Assembly (NCBI GenBank): GCA_023393815.1
Contig: JAEXBU010000014.1
Span: forward strand, 1 to 12,259
Reading direction: 5' to 3'
Source: Bacillota bacterium
Lineage (GTDB): Bacteria > Bacillota > Clostridia > Tissierellales > Peptoniphilaceae
Length of the DNA stretch: 12,259 nucleotides
Shown: piece by piece, positions 6,378 through 12,216 of the stretch
Position numbering within the stretch: the stretch's first letter is position 1
How the letters are laid out: each line of letters opens with the position of its first letter
Notes under the pieces: model-generated
The model's database searches: none
Told to the model about the DNA's origin: nothing
Seen by the model: the letters and a program-made list of their open reading frames with translations, nothing else
Translations under genes and position numbers: made by a program

Positions 6378-8091
6378 GGAGCACCTCCTCTCCCAATTGG
6401 GAGGCAGCGATTTCTCGGTAGACGTCCGATGAGGCCATCAGTTCGTCGTGGGTGCCTCGCGAAAGGATCTTTCCGTCGTCCAAGACGAGGATTTCATCGC
6501 AGTCCAAAACCGTCATCACCCGCTGGGCCACGATGAGGGTGGCGGATTTTTCGGTCATGGGGGAGAGAGCGCGGCGCAGCGCCTTGTCCGTTTGAAAGTC
6601 CAGGGCGGAAAAGGCGTCGTCGAAGAGAAGTACGTCGGGTTCTTTCGCCAAGGCTCGAGCGATGGAAAGGCGCTGTTTCTGTCCGCCGGAGAGATTTTTC
6701 CCCGTTTGCGAGACGATGGAATCGATGCCTCCCGGCATGGCGCCAACAAAGTCGTCGGCCTGGGCAATGGAAAGGTAGGTGTGGGTTTCTTCGTCCGACA
6801 AGGGTTCCTTGCGCGCGATGGATAAATTGTCCTTGACGCTCCTTAAAAGAAGGGTGGCCTTTTGCGGGGCGTAGCCGATACGGCTTCGAAGGGAGCGGGA
6901 GGAAATATCTTCGATGTTTACGCCGTTTAGGCGAATTTCCCCTTCACAGACGTGGTAGAAACGATGGATCAGCTTTAAGAGGGTACTCTTACCGCTGCCC
7001 GTGCCGCCGATAATGGCGAGCTTTTCTCCGGCCTTCACCTCAAAGGAGACATCCGAAAGGACCGGTCGTTCGGCACCGGGGTAGGAGAAAGTGACGTGAT
7101 CGAAGACGAGGGAGGTTTCCCCTCCTTCGGAGAGGTCGGATCGAACGTGTTCTTCGGCGGGCGGCGTGTTCAGCACCTCCACGATGCGTCCGTAAGCGGC
7201 TTTGGCGTTTGGGTACATAGCGAAGAGCATGGAAAACATACTCAAAGCAAACATAATTTGGCTCACGTACTGAATAAAGGCCATAAGATCGCCCACGGCT
7301 ATGGAACCTTCGTGAATGCGTCCGGCGCCGAAGTAGAGGACGGCCACCATGGTCATATTAAAGATCAGGTTAAAGGCCGGGAGCATGGTAATCAGATAAT
7401 TGTTCACCTTCTCCGACGTGCGGCGCATGGTTCGGTTTACTTCGTCGAAACGGGCGTCTTCGTAACCTTCCTTTCGAAAGGCGCGGATGACGCGAATCCC
7501 CGTCAGTCGCTCGCGGAAGCGCAGATTGATCTCGTCCATTAATTTTCGAATGCGGCGAAAACAGGGAACGGACTTGCGGGAGATTACAATCACCACGCCG
7601 AGGAGTATGGGCGCCGAAATAAAAATAACGGCGGAGAGCTTGGTGTCGGTAGTCAAGGACATATAGGTCGCCCCGAGAAACATGAGTGGGGCGCGCACCA
7701 TAGGGCGCAATGCCACCACGGCCATACGTTCCAGTTGGCTGATGTCGTCGGTGGCGCGGGTGAGAATCGACGGGGCACCGAAGGTTTCGAAGGACGGAAA
7801 GTCCAAAGAGAGTACGTGGGCAAAGAGGCCCTTTCGCAGATCGCGGGCAAAGCCCATGGAAATTTTCGCGGCCATAAACCCCGCCAGGGTCATGAGAAGT
7901 ACCGACAAGGCGGCGAGGCCAATCATGGCCAGGCCCTTGTTTAAGATAAAAGGCACGTTCCCCTTCAAGACGCCGTCGTCCACGATGTGGCTCATCAGTC
8001 GAGGAAGGTAAAGATCCGCCAAAATACTTAGGCCGATCAGCAGGATTTCAGCGAAGATTAGGGGTATATAGGGCTTGATGTAGTGTTTCAT
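6370..8091 (-). CDS. Heterodimeric ABC exporter, subunit with degenerate catalytic residues (TM287/BmrC-like)
   Basis: ABC half-exporter (573 residues) with six membrane helices (about 10-295) and a nucleotide-binding domain (about 328-565). Walker A GGTGSGKST (362-370) and signature LSGGQKQR (467-474) are canonical, but the catalytic Glu after Walker B is Asp492 (LLFDDAFSALD) and the switch His is Gln523 (IVAQR). These two substitutions define the non-catalytic site of heterodimeric exporters, so the protein should pair with the 601-residue product encoded immediately downstream (8-base overlap, TAG within ATGCCTAG). The ATG at 8091 is preceded by AGGATGG. It is the first gene of the pair and is divergent from the C39-like gene with a 64-bp gap. 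I see no clear -35/-10 pair for it in that gap. Confidence 0.95.
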   Translation of the reverse strand: MKHYIKPYIPLIFAEILLIGLSILADLYLPRLMSHIVDDGVLKGNVPFILNKGLAMIGLAALSVLLMTLAGFMAAKISMGFARDLRKGLFAHVLSLDFPSFETFGAPSILTRATDDISQLERMAVVALRPMVRAPLMFLGATYMSLTTDTKLSAVIFISAPILLGVVIVISRKSVPCFRRIRKLMDEINLRFRERLTGIRVIRAFRKEGYEDARFDEVNRTMRRTSEKVNNYLITMLPAFNLIFNMTMVAVLYFGAGRIHEGSIAVGDLMAFIQYVSQIMFALSMFSMLFAMYPNAKAAYGRIVEVLNTPPAEEHVRSDLSEGGETSLVFDHVTFSYPGAERPVLSDVSFEVKAGEKLAIIGGTGSGKSTLLKLIHRFYHVCEGEIRLNGVNIEDISSRSLRSRIGYAPQKATLLLRSVKDNLSIARKEPLSDEETHTYLSIAQADDFVGAMPGGIDSIVSQTGKNLSGGQKQRLSIARALAKEPDVLLFDDAFSALDFQTDKALRRALSPMTEKSATLIVAQRVMTVLDCDEILVLDDGKILSRGTHDELMASSDVYREIAASQLGEEVLHA

Positions 8092-8155
8092 TTCACCATC
8101 CTATTCTTAAAAAAGTTGTTACTTTCATTTCTACCCGAAAAGAAAGGGCGTACAC
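8092..8155. other. Divergent intergenic gap between exporter and C39-like gene
   Basis: This 64-bp gap must carry at least part of the control region of both divergent genes. It is AT-rich, with CTTAAAAAAG near 8106-8115. I found no convincing -35/-10 pair with 16-18 bp spacing on either strand; weak TATTCT- and TAAGAAT-like boxes exist. Promoters may lie partly inside the flanking coding ends or be activator-dependent. Confidence 0.4.
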
Positions 8156-8719
8156 ATGAAGACATTGGCCGCCTTAAAACATAAAAATTTCATCATCGTG
8201 GATGGAGGTTACGGTTTCGATCAAAACGCCCTTCGCGGTCTGTGGAGCAAATATCTTGTGGATCGCTCCTGCGGCCTCGCCGCCTTGGCCAATCTCGTAA
8301 CCTACGCCGAAGGTCGAAGGAGCCTCGAAAGAAGAGAAGCCCTGCAGGTGATGGACGCCCTCATTCGTCTGGCGCCTCCCAGACCGTGGGGCATTGCTGC
8401 TGGGTGGATTCTGGCGCGCGCCGTGAAGCGAATGAATCTGCCTTATCGAGTGGAATTTTTAAAGCCCCGGGCGACGAAAGAAGAAATCTACGACTTCGTT
8501 CTTCGCGCGTTGGCCGCCGATCGCCCCGTGGCTCTATTGAATACCAACCATCCCCACAAGGCCTTTCGCTACCACTGGGTAACCATTACGGAAATGGTGG
8601 AAGATGAAGGGGAGATTTACGTCCGATTTTCTTCTTGGGGGAGGAGGTACAAAATGGGATTTCGAGAATTGTTTCCGGCTGGAATGATGTATAGGAGTAT
8701 GTTTTATTTAATGGAGTGA
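8156..8719 (+). CDS. Putative papain-fold / peptidase C39-like cysteine peptidase (standalone)
   Basis: A 187-residue soluble protein without signal peptide or membrane segment, so probably cytoplasmic. It resembles the C39-like papain-fold domain: DRSCGLAALANLVTY (36-50) matches the nucleophile helix pattern (D)CGPAALANV with Cys39 as candidate nucleophile, RYHWVTITEM (138-147) matches the HWVxVT strand with candidate His140, and RFSSWGRRYKM (157-167) occupies the third catalytic segment, papain NSWG or C39 DPxG, here with Ser at the Asn/Asp position. The order Cys-His-third residue and spacing fit the fold, but the third residue is atypical, so activity is uncertain. Start ATG at 8156 has AAAGGG seven bases before it. 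It is divergent from the heterodimeric exporter. Family assignment rests on motif reading only; the substrate is unknown. Confidence 0.6.
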   Translation: MKTLAALKHKNFIIVDGGYGFDQNALRGLWSKYLVDRSCGLAALANLVTYAEGRRSLERREALQVMDALIRLAPPRPWGIAAGWILARAVKRMNLPYRVEFLKPRATKEEIYDFVLRALAADRPVALLNTNHPHKAFRYHWVTITEMVEDEGEIYVRFSSWGRRYKMGFRELFPAGMMYRSMFYLME

Positions 8720-8808
8720 AAGATTTTTCCGTGGACAAGAGCTGCGTGTTGTTCCTTCGGGAAGGAAAAGGGCATCTTTAGAAAGAAGATGTTACGGAAT
8801 GAAGAGGG
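8720..8808. other. 3' region with two extra hairpins before the terminator
   Basis: Noncoding gap after the C39-like gene. Two small inverted repeats precede the terminator: TTCCTTC-GG-GAAGGAA (8752-8767) and CATCTT-N7-AAGATG (8773-8791). Neither is followed by a T-run, so they are not terminators. A 60-codon leftward frame here (8704-8886) has low-complexity content and no supporting ribosome binding site. Confidence 0.45.
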
Positions 8809-8848
8809 AAAAAAGATGTTGCGGGACGATTTTGCAACATCTTTTTTT
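8809..8848. terminator. Bidirectional intrinsic terminator between convergent genes
   Basis: Perfect 9-bp stem AGATGTTGC (8814-8822) / GCAACATCT (8834-8842), with six A on the left and seven T on the right. It can therefore terminate rightward transcription from the C39-like gene and leftward transcription from the IclR-CPBP operon. Confidence 0.88.
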
Positions 8849-8870
8849 CTTGCGGGGTGTGTTTTTCGGT

Positions 8871-8886
8871 GTGAACGCCGGTTCAC
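8871..8886. repeat. Inverted repeat over the CPBP stop codon
   Basis: GTGAAC-GCCG-GTTCAC, six-base perfect arms around four bases, overlapping the last bases of the CPBP gene. Without a T-run it is not a terminator by itself. It could stabilise the 3' end of the leftward mRNA or be a coincidental palindrome. Confidence 0.45.
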
Positions 8887-9632
8887 GTACCCTCTGTGTG
8901 TCGTCTTTTTCTTCTATTATAATGGGGAAGGAGATTCGAAGGAGTAATCGCCTTTAGGAGGAAGTAAAAAAGACAGCAAAGTCCGAAAAAAAGGCACTGT
9001 CCCCAGGGAGGAAGAAAGGAGACAAAACACAGGGGCAGGGCGTTGTGCAGAGCGTGTAGGGCGACGGATGTGGCGAGCCCGCTGCGTTCGTAGACGCTTT
9101 CGATGAGAATGCTGAGGGCAGAAGCGTGGAGAACTTGGACGAAGGCGTAACCTGCGCTCGGGTGCAGGGGAACGTGCCACAGTCCCCACAAAATGCCCAG
9201 GAACAGAGCGGGGAAAAAGCCGCGGCCTAAGCGGGGGCGAAGCCATTCCCGCAAGAAAATTTCTTCGGACAGCACGAAGAGAAGGGTGGAAAAAAGGTAG
9301 GACAGGGCGCGGGGCAGCCGGTCTATGGAAAAGGCGCCGCTTCGGGCGAGGAGCCCGCCCTGTAGGAAGAGAAGAAAGAAAATAGGCGCAAGAGCCAAGG
9401 GACGTTTTAGGGTGAGGAGTCCGTAGAGGAGAAGAAGGATCGACGCGGACGCGGACAGAAAGGCCGTGTCGATGCCGAAATAGATAAGCCCCGCGTAAAG
9501 GAGAAAAAACGCGGCTGCCCCATATCGACGGGAGCCGCCCTTTTGGATGCACCACAAGAGCCCGGGCACGAGGAGGGCGACGGTGGGCGCGGTTCGAAAG
9601 ATTAAGGGCGCAAGAAAGTAGAGAAGGATCAC
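8883..9632 (-). CDS. CPBP-family (Rce1/CAAX-type) intramembrane glutamic/metallo protease
   Basis: Polytopic membrane protein (249 residues, about seven to eight hydrophobic segments) of the CPBP/Abi family, PF02517 type. The three active-site motifs are present in order: EEIFLR (E123, E124, R128), WGLWH (149-153, with His153 in the usual FxxxH position, the Phe replaced by Trp) and HALHN (193-197). Bacterial members act as membrane proteases or protease-like proteins in bacteriocin maturation/immunity, envelope control or protein secretion; the substrate here is unknown. The C-terminus is a short basic tail (NRRKRRH). The start is GTG at 9632, within a GTGA overlap with the iclR-like stop, and with no strong ribosome binding site. 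Translation is therefore probably coupled to the regulator gene. The operon ends at the bidirectional terminator at 8809-8848. Confidence 0.88.
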   Translation of the reverse strand: MILLYFLAPLIFRTAPTVALLVPGLLWCIQKGGSRRYGAAAFFLLYAGLIYFGIDTAFLSASASILLLLYGLLTLKRPLALAPIFFLLFLQGGLLARSGAFSIDRLPRALSYLFSTLLFVLSEEIFLREWLRPRLGRGFFPALFLGILWGLWHVPLHPSAGYAFVQVLHASALSILIESVYERSGLATSVALHALHNALPLCFVSFLPPWGQCLFFGLCCLFYFLLKAITPSNLLPHYNRRKRRHTEGT

Positions 9633-10405
9633 AGGGACAGCAGCGTCCCCAGTCCCGGTTCCGCGGCTAGGGCGTCGGCCACATCGGCCAGGACGTCTTC
9701 CAAATGATCCATACCCTTGTATTCCAGTCGGCTCGTGGGGCCGGAGAAACTTACGCCGGCGATGAGTTTGCCTTCAAAATACACGCCTTTGGCCATGCAG
9801 GTGAGACCGTACTCGTACTCTTCCCGGTCGTGGGCCGTACCCGTTTCCACTACATCCAGAAGATCGGCCGTCAAATCCTCTTTCGTGGTCAAGGTAGAGA
9901 GGGTTCGTGGGATCAATTCGTGGCGGGCGAGGTAGTGGGCCAGGGTGTCGTCCTCGTATTCGGCGAGAAAAATTTTGCCGATGGCCGAACAGTACAGGGG
10001 CGCCATGGGAATCAGGTGGCGCATAATGTAAAACTCTTCTCCCGCCACCGTGTCCAACATGACGATGGCGTCGTCGGCGCAAATGCCTAAATTCAAACTT
10101 TCGCCCGTGTCGCGTACGGCACGCTCCATAATCGGGCGGGTGACCGTGGTAAAGTCCCAGCGGTTTCTGACCTCGGCGTCGTAAGGGATAAAGCCCAAAC
10201 CCAGATGGTAGCGATCCTCCCTGTCCTTGGCCACAAAGCGTTCCGTCTCCAGGGTGTAGAGGATCTTAAATACGCTGGTCTTCGGCAAATCCAGCAGGTT
10301 TGCAATGTCTCCGATACCGTGGGCACCGTCATGCTCCAAGAGAAAATGCAAAATTTGCAGTGCCTTTTCTACCATCGGCACGATATAGTCTGAATTTTTT
10401 GCCAT
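9629..10405 (-). CDS. IclR-family transcriptional regulator
   Basis: DNA-binding regulator (258 residues, normal family length). The N-terminal winged helix-turn-helix spans about 10-68, with the recognition region GIGDIANLLDLPKTSVFKIL (30-49) and wing DREDRYHLGLGF (61-72). The C-terminal IclR effector domain (about 80-250) shows family blocks PLYCSAIGKIFLAE (136-149), EYEYGLTCMAKGVYF (196-210) and GVSFSGPTSRL (217-227); these bind small organic effectors, often carboxylates. The ATG at 10405 has AGGAGG nine bases before it. It is divergent from the aminotransferase gene, whose promoter overlaps this gene's start, making the aminotransferase and its own operon the likely targets (inference). 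It is followed by the CPBP protease gene with a 4-base overlap. Confidence 0.95.
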   Translation of the reverse strand: MAKNSDYIVPMVEKALQILHFLLEHDGAHGIGDIANLLDLPKTSVFKILYTLETERFVAKDREDRYHLGLGFIPYDAEVRNRWDFTTVTRPIMERAVRDTGESLNLGICADDAIVMLDTVAGEEFYIMRHLIPMAPLYCSAIGKIFLAEYEDDTLAHYLARHELIPRTLSTLTTKEDLTADLLDVVETGTAHDREEYEYGLTCMAKGVYFEGKLIAGVSFSGPTSRLEYKGMDHLEDVLADVADALAAEPGLGTLLSL

Positions 10406-10427
10406 TCTCGGGTTCCTCCTTTATAAT
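10399..10427 (+). promoter_or_regulatory. SigmaA-type promoter of the aminotransferase gene, overlapping the iclR start
   Basis: TTGCCA (10399-10404), 17-bp spacer, TATAAT (10422-10427): five of six and six of six matches with ideal spacing. The predicted start near 10434 gives a leader of about 77 nt. The -35 box covers the iclR start codon and the spacer contains the iclR ribosome binding site. Confidence 0.75.
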
Positions 10428-10428
10428 A

Positions 10429-10472
10429 GAACCATTCATCAAAGGATTCGCAAACAATCTTGTAATAGGTTC
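10429..10472. repeat. Inverted GAACC/GGTTC pair in the iclR-aminotransferase gap
   Basis: GAACC (10429-10433) and GGTTC (10468-10472) are inverted copies separated by 34 bp. Each is preceded on the plus strand by TTxTAATAG (10421-10428 and 10460-10467), making the flanks direct repeats. These are candidate regulator contact sites, placed just downstream of the aminotransferase -10 and beside the candidate iclR -10. Confidence 0.35.
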
Positions 10473-10481
10473 AGTATAGCA
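10473..10481 (-). promoter_or_regulatory. Candidate extended -10 promoter of the iclR-CPBP operon
   Basis: On the minus strand, TGCTATACT: a TG-N motif joined to a five-of-six -10 box, about 70 bp before the iclR start. No good -35 is seen. A second -10-like TATTAT (10428-10423) lies nearer the gene, opposite the aminotransferase -10. Confidence 0.45.
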
Positions 10482-10510
10482 GAAAAGCACGCCATAGAGG
10501 AGGAAGTAGC

Positions 10511-11668
10511 ATGAAGTCGATGGTTTCGAAAAAATACGCCGAAAGTGCATCGGGTGGTCTCGCCGCCAGTGCCGATTTGGCAAAAGCCTATAAGGATGTG
10601 GTGGACTTTACCTTGGGAGATCCCGATTTAGTGACTCCGATTGCCATAATCGAGGCCGCAGCCGAAGACGCGGCGAAGGGGTATACTCACTACACCGACA
10701 GCCGCGGAGATGCGGAACTCATCGCCGCCATCGTGGACTTTCAACGCGACGAATACGGAGTGAACCTTTCTTCAAAGAACGTCTTCGTCACCACGTCTGC
10801 CTGCCACGGTATGTGGCTGGTTTTGGAAACCATGCTGGATGTCGGGGACGAGGTTTTAATCATTGAACCGTACTTCTCTCCCTACGCCAATCAGGTCAAA
10901 ATGGCCGGCGGCGTGCCCGTGTTTGTTCCCACGGATCCCGACAAGGGATTTCGTCCGGAGGTAGATGCGATTGCCGAAAAAGTAACCGAAAAGACCAAAG
11001 CCCTCATTGTAAACACGCCCAACAACCCCTCGGGACTGTGCCTGAAAACAGAAGAGCTGGAGGCATTGGGTCGCTTGGCGGAAGAAAACGACTTTTACCT
11101 GATTGCCGATGACATTTACACGGCCTTCTCCTACGTCGAACCCTTTGTGCCCATGGCGTCTTTGGAGGCTTGCAAAAATCGCACCGTGACCCTGCGATCC
11201 TTCTCAAAAAACTTCGCCATGACCGGTTGGAGAATCGGCTATATTTTAGGAAAGGAAGAGTTTATCGCCGCGGCGAAATCCGTCAACGAAAACAACGTAT
11301 ATACCGCTCCTTCCATCTCCCAACGCGCCGCCCTTTATGCCCTCAACCATCGGGCGGAAGTCCAGCCGAAGATTGTGGGAGAATTTAAGAAACGCACCTT
11401 CCGCGCCTATGAACGACTTAAACGACTCAAGAACATTCGCATCGCCGAGCCGACGGGCACCTTTTACCTGTTCGTGGACGTGCGACCGACGGGTCTTTCG
11501 GAAGATGCGGTGTGGCGTGCGCTGTTCGAGGAAGCCCACGTACTCACCGTGAAGGGATCGGCCTTCGGGGAAAGCGGCCGCGGCTTTTTACGCCTCGCCG
11601 TCACCGTAGGGGTGGAGGAAATCGACAAAGCCTTCGATCGGATCGAGAAAATGGAGATATTTCAGTAA
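10511..11668 (+). CDS. Class I/II pyridoxal-phosphate aminotransferase
   Basis: Cytoplasmic PLP-dependent transaminase of fold type I, class I/II (385 residues, normal length). Key residues visible: TTSACHGMW (94-102) forming the phosphate-binding turn, Tyr121 stacking region EPYFSPY (119-125), NTPNNPSG (168-175) with Asn172, IADDIY (198-203) with Asp200/Tyr203 contacting the PLP pyridine ring, SFSKNFAMTGWRIGY (230-244) with Schiff-base Lys233, and Arg361 in FLRLAVT, which binds the substrate carboxylate. It is in the aspartate/aromatic/alanine-like aminotransferase superfamily; the amino acid substrate is not predictable by eye. Start ATG at 10511 has AGGAGG at 10498-10503 with a 7-base spacer. 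It is monocistronic, followed by a strong hairpin, and divergent from an IclR regulator that probably controls it. Confidence 0.95.
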   Translation: MKSMVSKKYAESASGGLAASADLAKAYKDVVDFTLGDPDLVTPIAIIEAAAEDAAKGYTHYTDSRGDAELIAAIVDFQRDEYGVNLSSKNVFVTTSACHGMWLVLETMLDVGDEVLIIEPYFSPYANQVKMAGGVPVFVPTDPDKGFRPEVDAIAEKVTEKTKALIVNTPNNPSGLCLKTEELEALGRLAEENDFYLIADDIYTAFSYVEPFVPMASLEACKNRTVTLRSFSKNFAMTGWRIGYILGKEEFIAAAKSVNENNVYTAPSISQRAALYALNHRAEVQPKIVGEFKKRTFRAYERLKRLKNIRIAEPTGTFYLFVDVRPTGLSEDAVWRALFEEAHVLTVKGSAFGESGRGFLRLAVTVGVEEIDKAFDRIEKMEIFQ

Positions 11669-11685
11669 AATAAAAGGGAAAACAA

Positions 11686-11715
11686 AAAGACGCCCCTCCG
11701 AAGAGGGGCGTCTTT
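11686..11715. terminator. Strong bidirectional hairpin terminator after the aminotransferase gene
   Basis: Perfect 13-bp stem: AAAGACGCCCCTC (11686-11698), loop CGAA, GAGGGGCGTCTTT (11703-11715). The rightward U-tract is only three bases, whereas leftward it reads TTTTTGTTTT. It therefore looks at least as good for leftward as for rightward transcription. Confidence 0.85.
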
Positions 11716-11758
11716 CGCTCTATAAACAAAGGAGCACCATCAGACATAGATGAATGGA

Positions 11759-11774
11759 TGTAGGATTTCCTACA
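11759..11774. repeat. Inverted repeat, operator-like
   Basis: Seven-base perfect arms TGTAGGA and TCCTACA around TT, in an otherwise gene-free stretch 44 bp right of the terminator. No T-run follows, so it is not a terminator; it resembles a dimeric regulator site. Confidence 0.4.
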
Positions 11775-11931
11775 GCTTTATTTTAGCAGAAACGAATCAA
11801 AAAGTCACAATGTTTACCAAGTATTTACTATTGGGGATTTCTTTTGACCGAAATCGCGTCGCCGGGACTCTGTGTCGTGTCGGAAAGAACACACGAAATT
11901 GCATTCGAATTTTGTCATCCGTGTACGTTTT

Positions 11932-11953
11932 TCTGAGAAAAATCTGAGAAAAA
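11932..11953. repeat. Tandem 11-bp direct repeat
   Basis: Two exact adjacent copies of TCTGAGAAAAA, A-rich and in helical phase (11 bp), about 70 bp upstream of promoter P1. They could contribute to DNA curvature or an upstream element. Confidence 0.5.
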
Positions 11954-12022
11954 GAGGAAGGACGCGCATACAAACAAAAATAGAGGGCGTGGAAGAAATT
12001 TTGAAGAAAATGAAAAGAGGTG

Positions 12023-12051
12023 TTGACAGGCAACGGCTCCGGTGCTAACAT
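12023..12051 (+). promoter_or_regulatory. Tandem promoter P1 (rRNA-operon-like leader)
   Basis: Perfect -35 TTGACA (12023-12028), 17-bp spacer, TAACAT (12046-12051) preceded by TGC, an extended -10. Four of six at the -10 are compensated by the TG motif. A-rich sequence lies immediately upstream. Confidence 0.7.
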
Positions 12052-12099
12052 ATACAGGCTGCCTCGAAGGAAGAAAAGAAAATCGAGAGAAAAAACGTC

Positions 12100-12128
12100 T
12101 TGACAATTTTAGTCTATCGAGGTATTAT
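12100..12128 (+). promoter_or_regulatory. Tandem promoter P2 (rRNA-operon-like leader)
   Basis: Perfect -35 TTGACA (12100-12105), 17-bp spacer, TATTAT (12123-12128). The preceding bases about 12069-12096 are strongly A-rich, like an UP element. The -10 is 77 bp right of the P1 -10. Confidence 0.85.
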
Positions 12129-12159
12129 ATAAAAGTTATCGCGCAAGACGCGTCAAAAA

Positions 12160-12186
12160 AACTTTTTACAAAAAAGGGAAAAAGTT
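12160..12186. repeat. Inverted repeat abutting the P3 -35 box
   Basis: AACTTTTT (12160-12167) and AAAAAGTT (12179-12186), eight-base perfect arms with an 11-base centre, ending one base before the P3 -35. It covers the position where an RNA polymerase alpha-subunit UP element would sit. Confidence 0.5.
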
Positions 12187-12187
12187 C

Positions 12188-12216
12188 TTGACAAAGAAGT
12201 CTCTGCGAGATATACT
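12188..12216 (+). promoter_or_regulatory. Tandem promoter P3 (rRNA-operon-like leader)
   Basis: Perfect -35 TTGACA (12188-12193), 17-bp spacer, TATACT (12211-12216), with A/T-tracts upstream (12155-12183). The -10 is 88 bp right of the P2 -10. The transcribed product begins near 12223 and runs off the window; no 16S or tRNA sequence is visible. Confidence 0.85.

Larger units (their letters stand above)
11716..12022. other. About 300 bp without a credible gene
   Basis: Short frames here (11750-11947 rightward, 11797-12051 leftward) have no ribosome binding site and no recognisable composition. The stretch holds an inverted repeat TGTAGGA-TT-TCCTACA (11759-11774) and a tandem 11-bp repeat TCTGAGAAAAA (11932-11942, 11943-11953). 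I saw no -35/-10 pair clear enough to report and no tRNA-like fold. It seems to be an upstream spacer for the promoter cluster that follows. Confidence 0.5.

Noticed and set aside
8704..8886. 60-codon leftward frame between the C39-like and CPBP genes, considered as a peptide precursor
   Set aside because: It contains the bidirectional terminator, has no ribosome binding site, no double-glycine leader and no recognisable core peptide.
11750..12051. Short frames on both strands in the gap before the promoter cluster
   Set aside because: No ribosome binding sites, no motif, and the leftward one runs through promoter P1.
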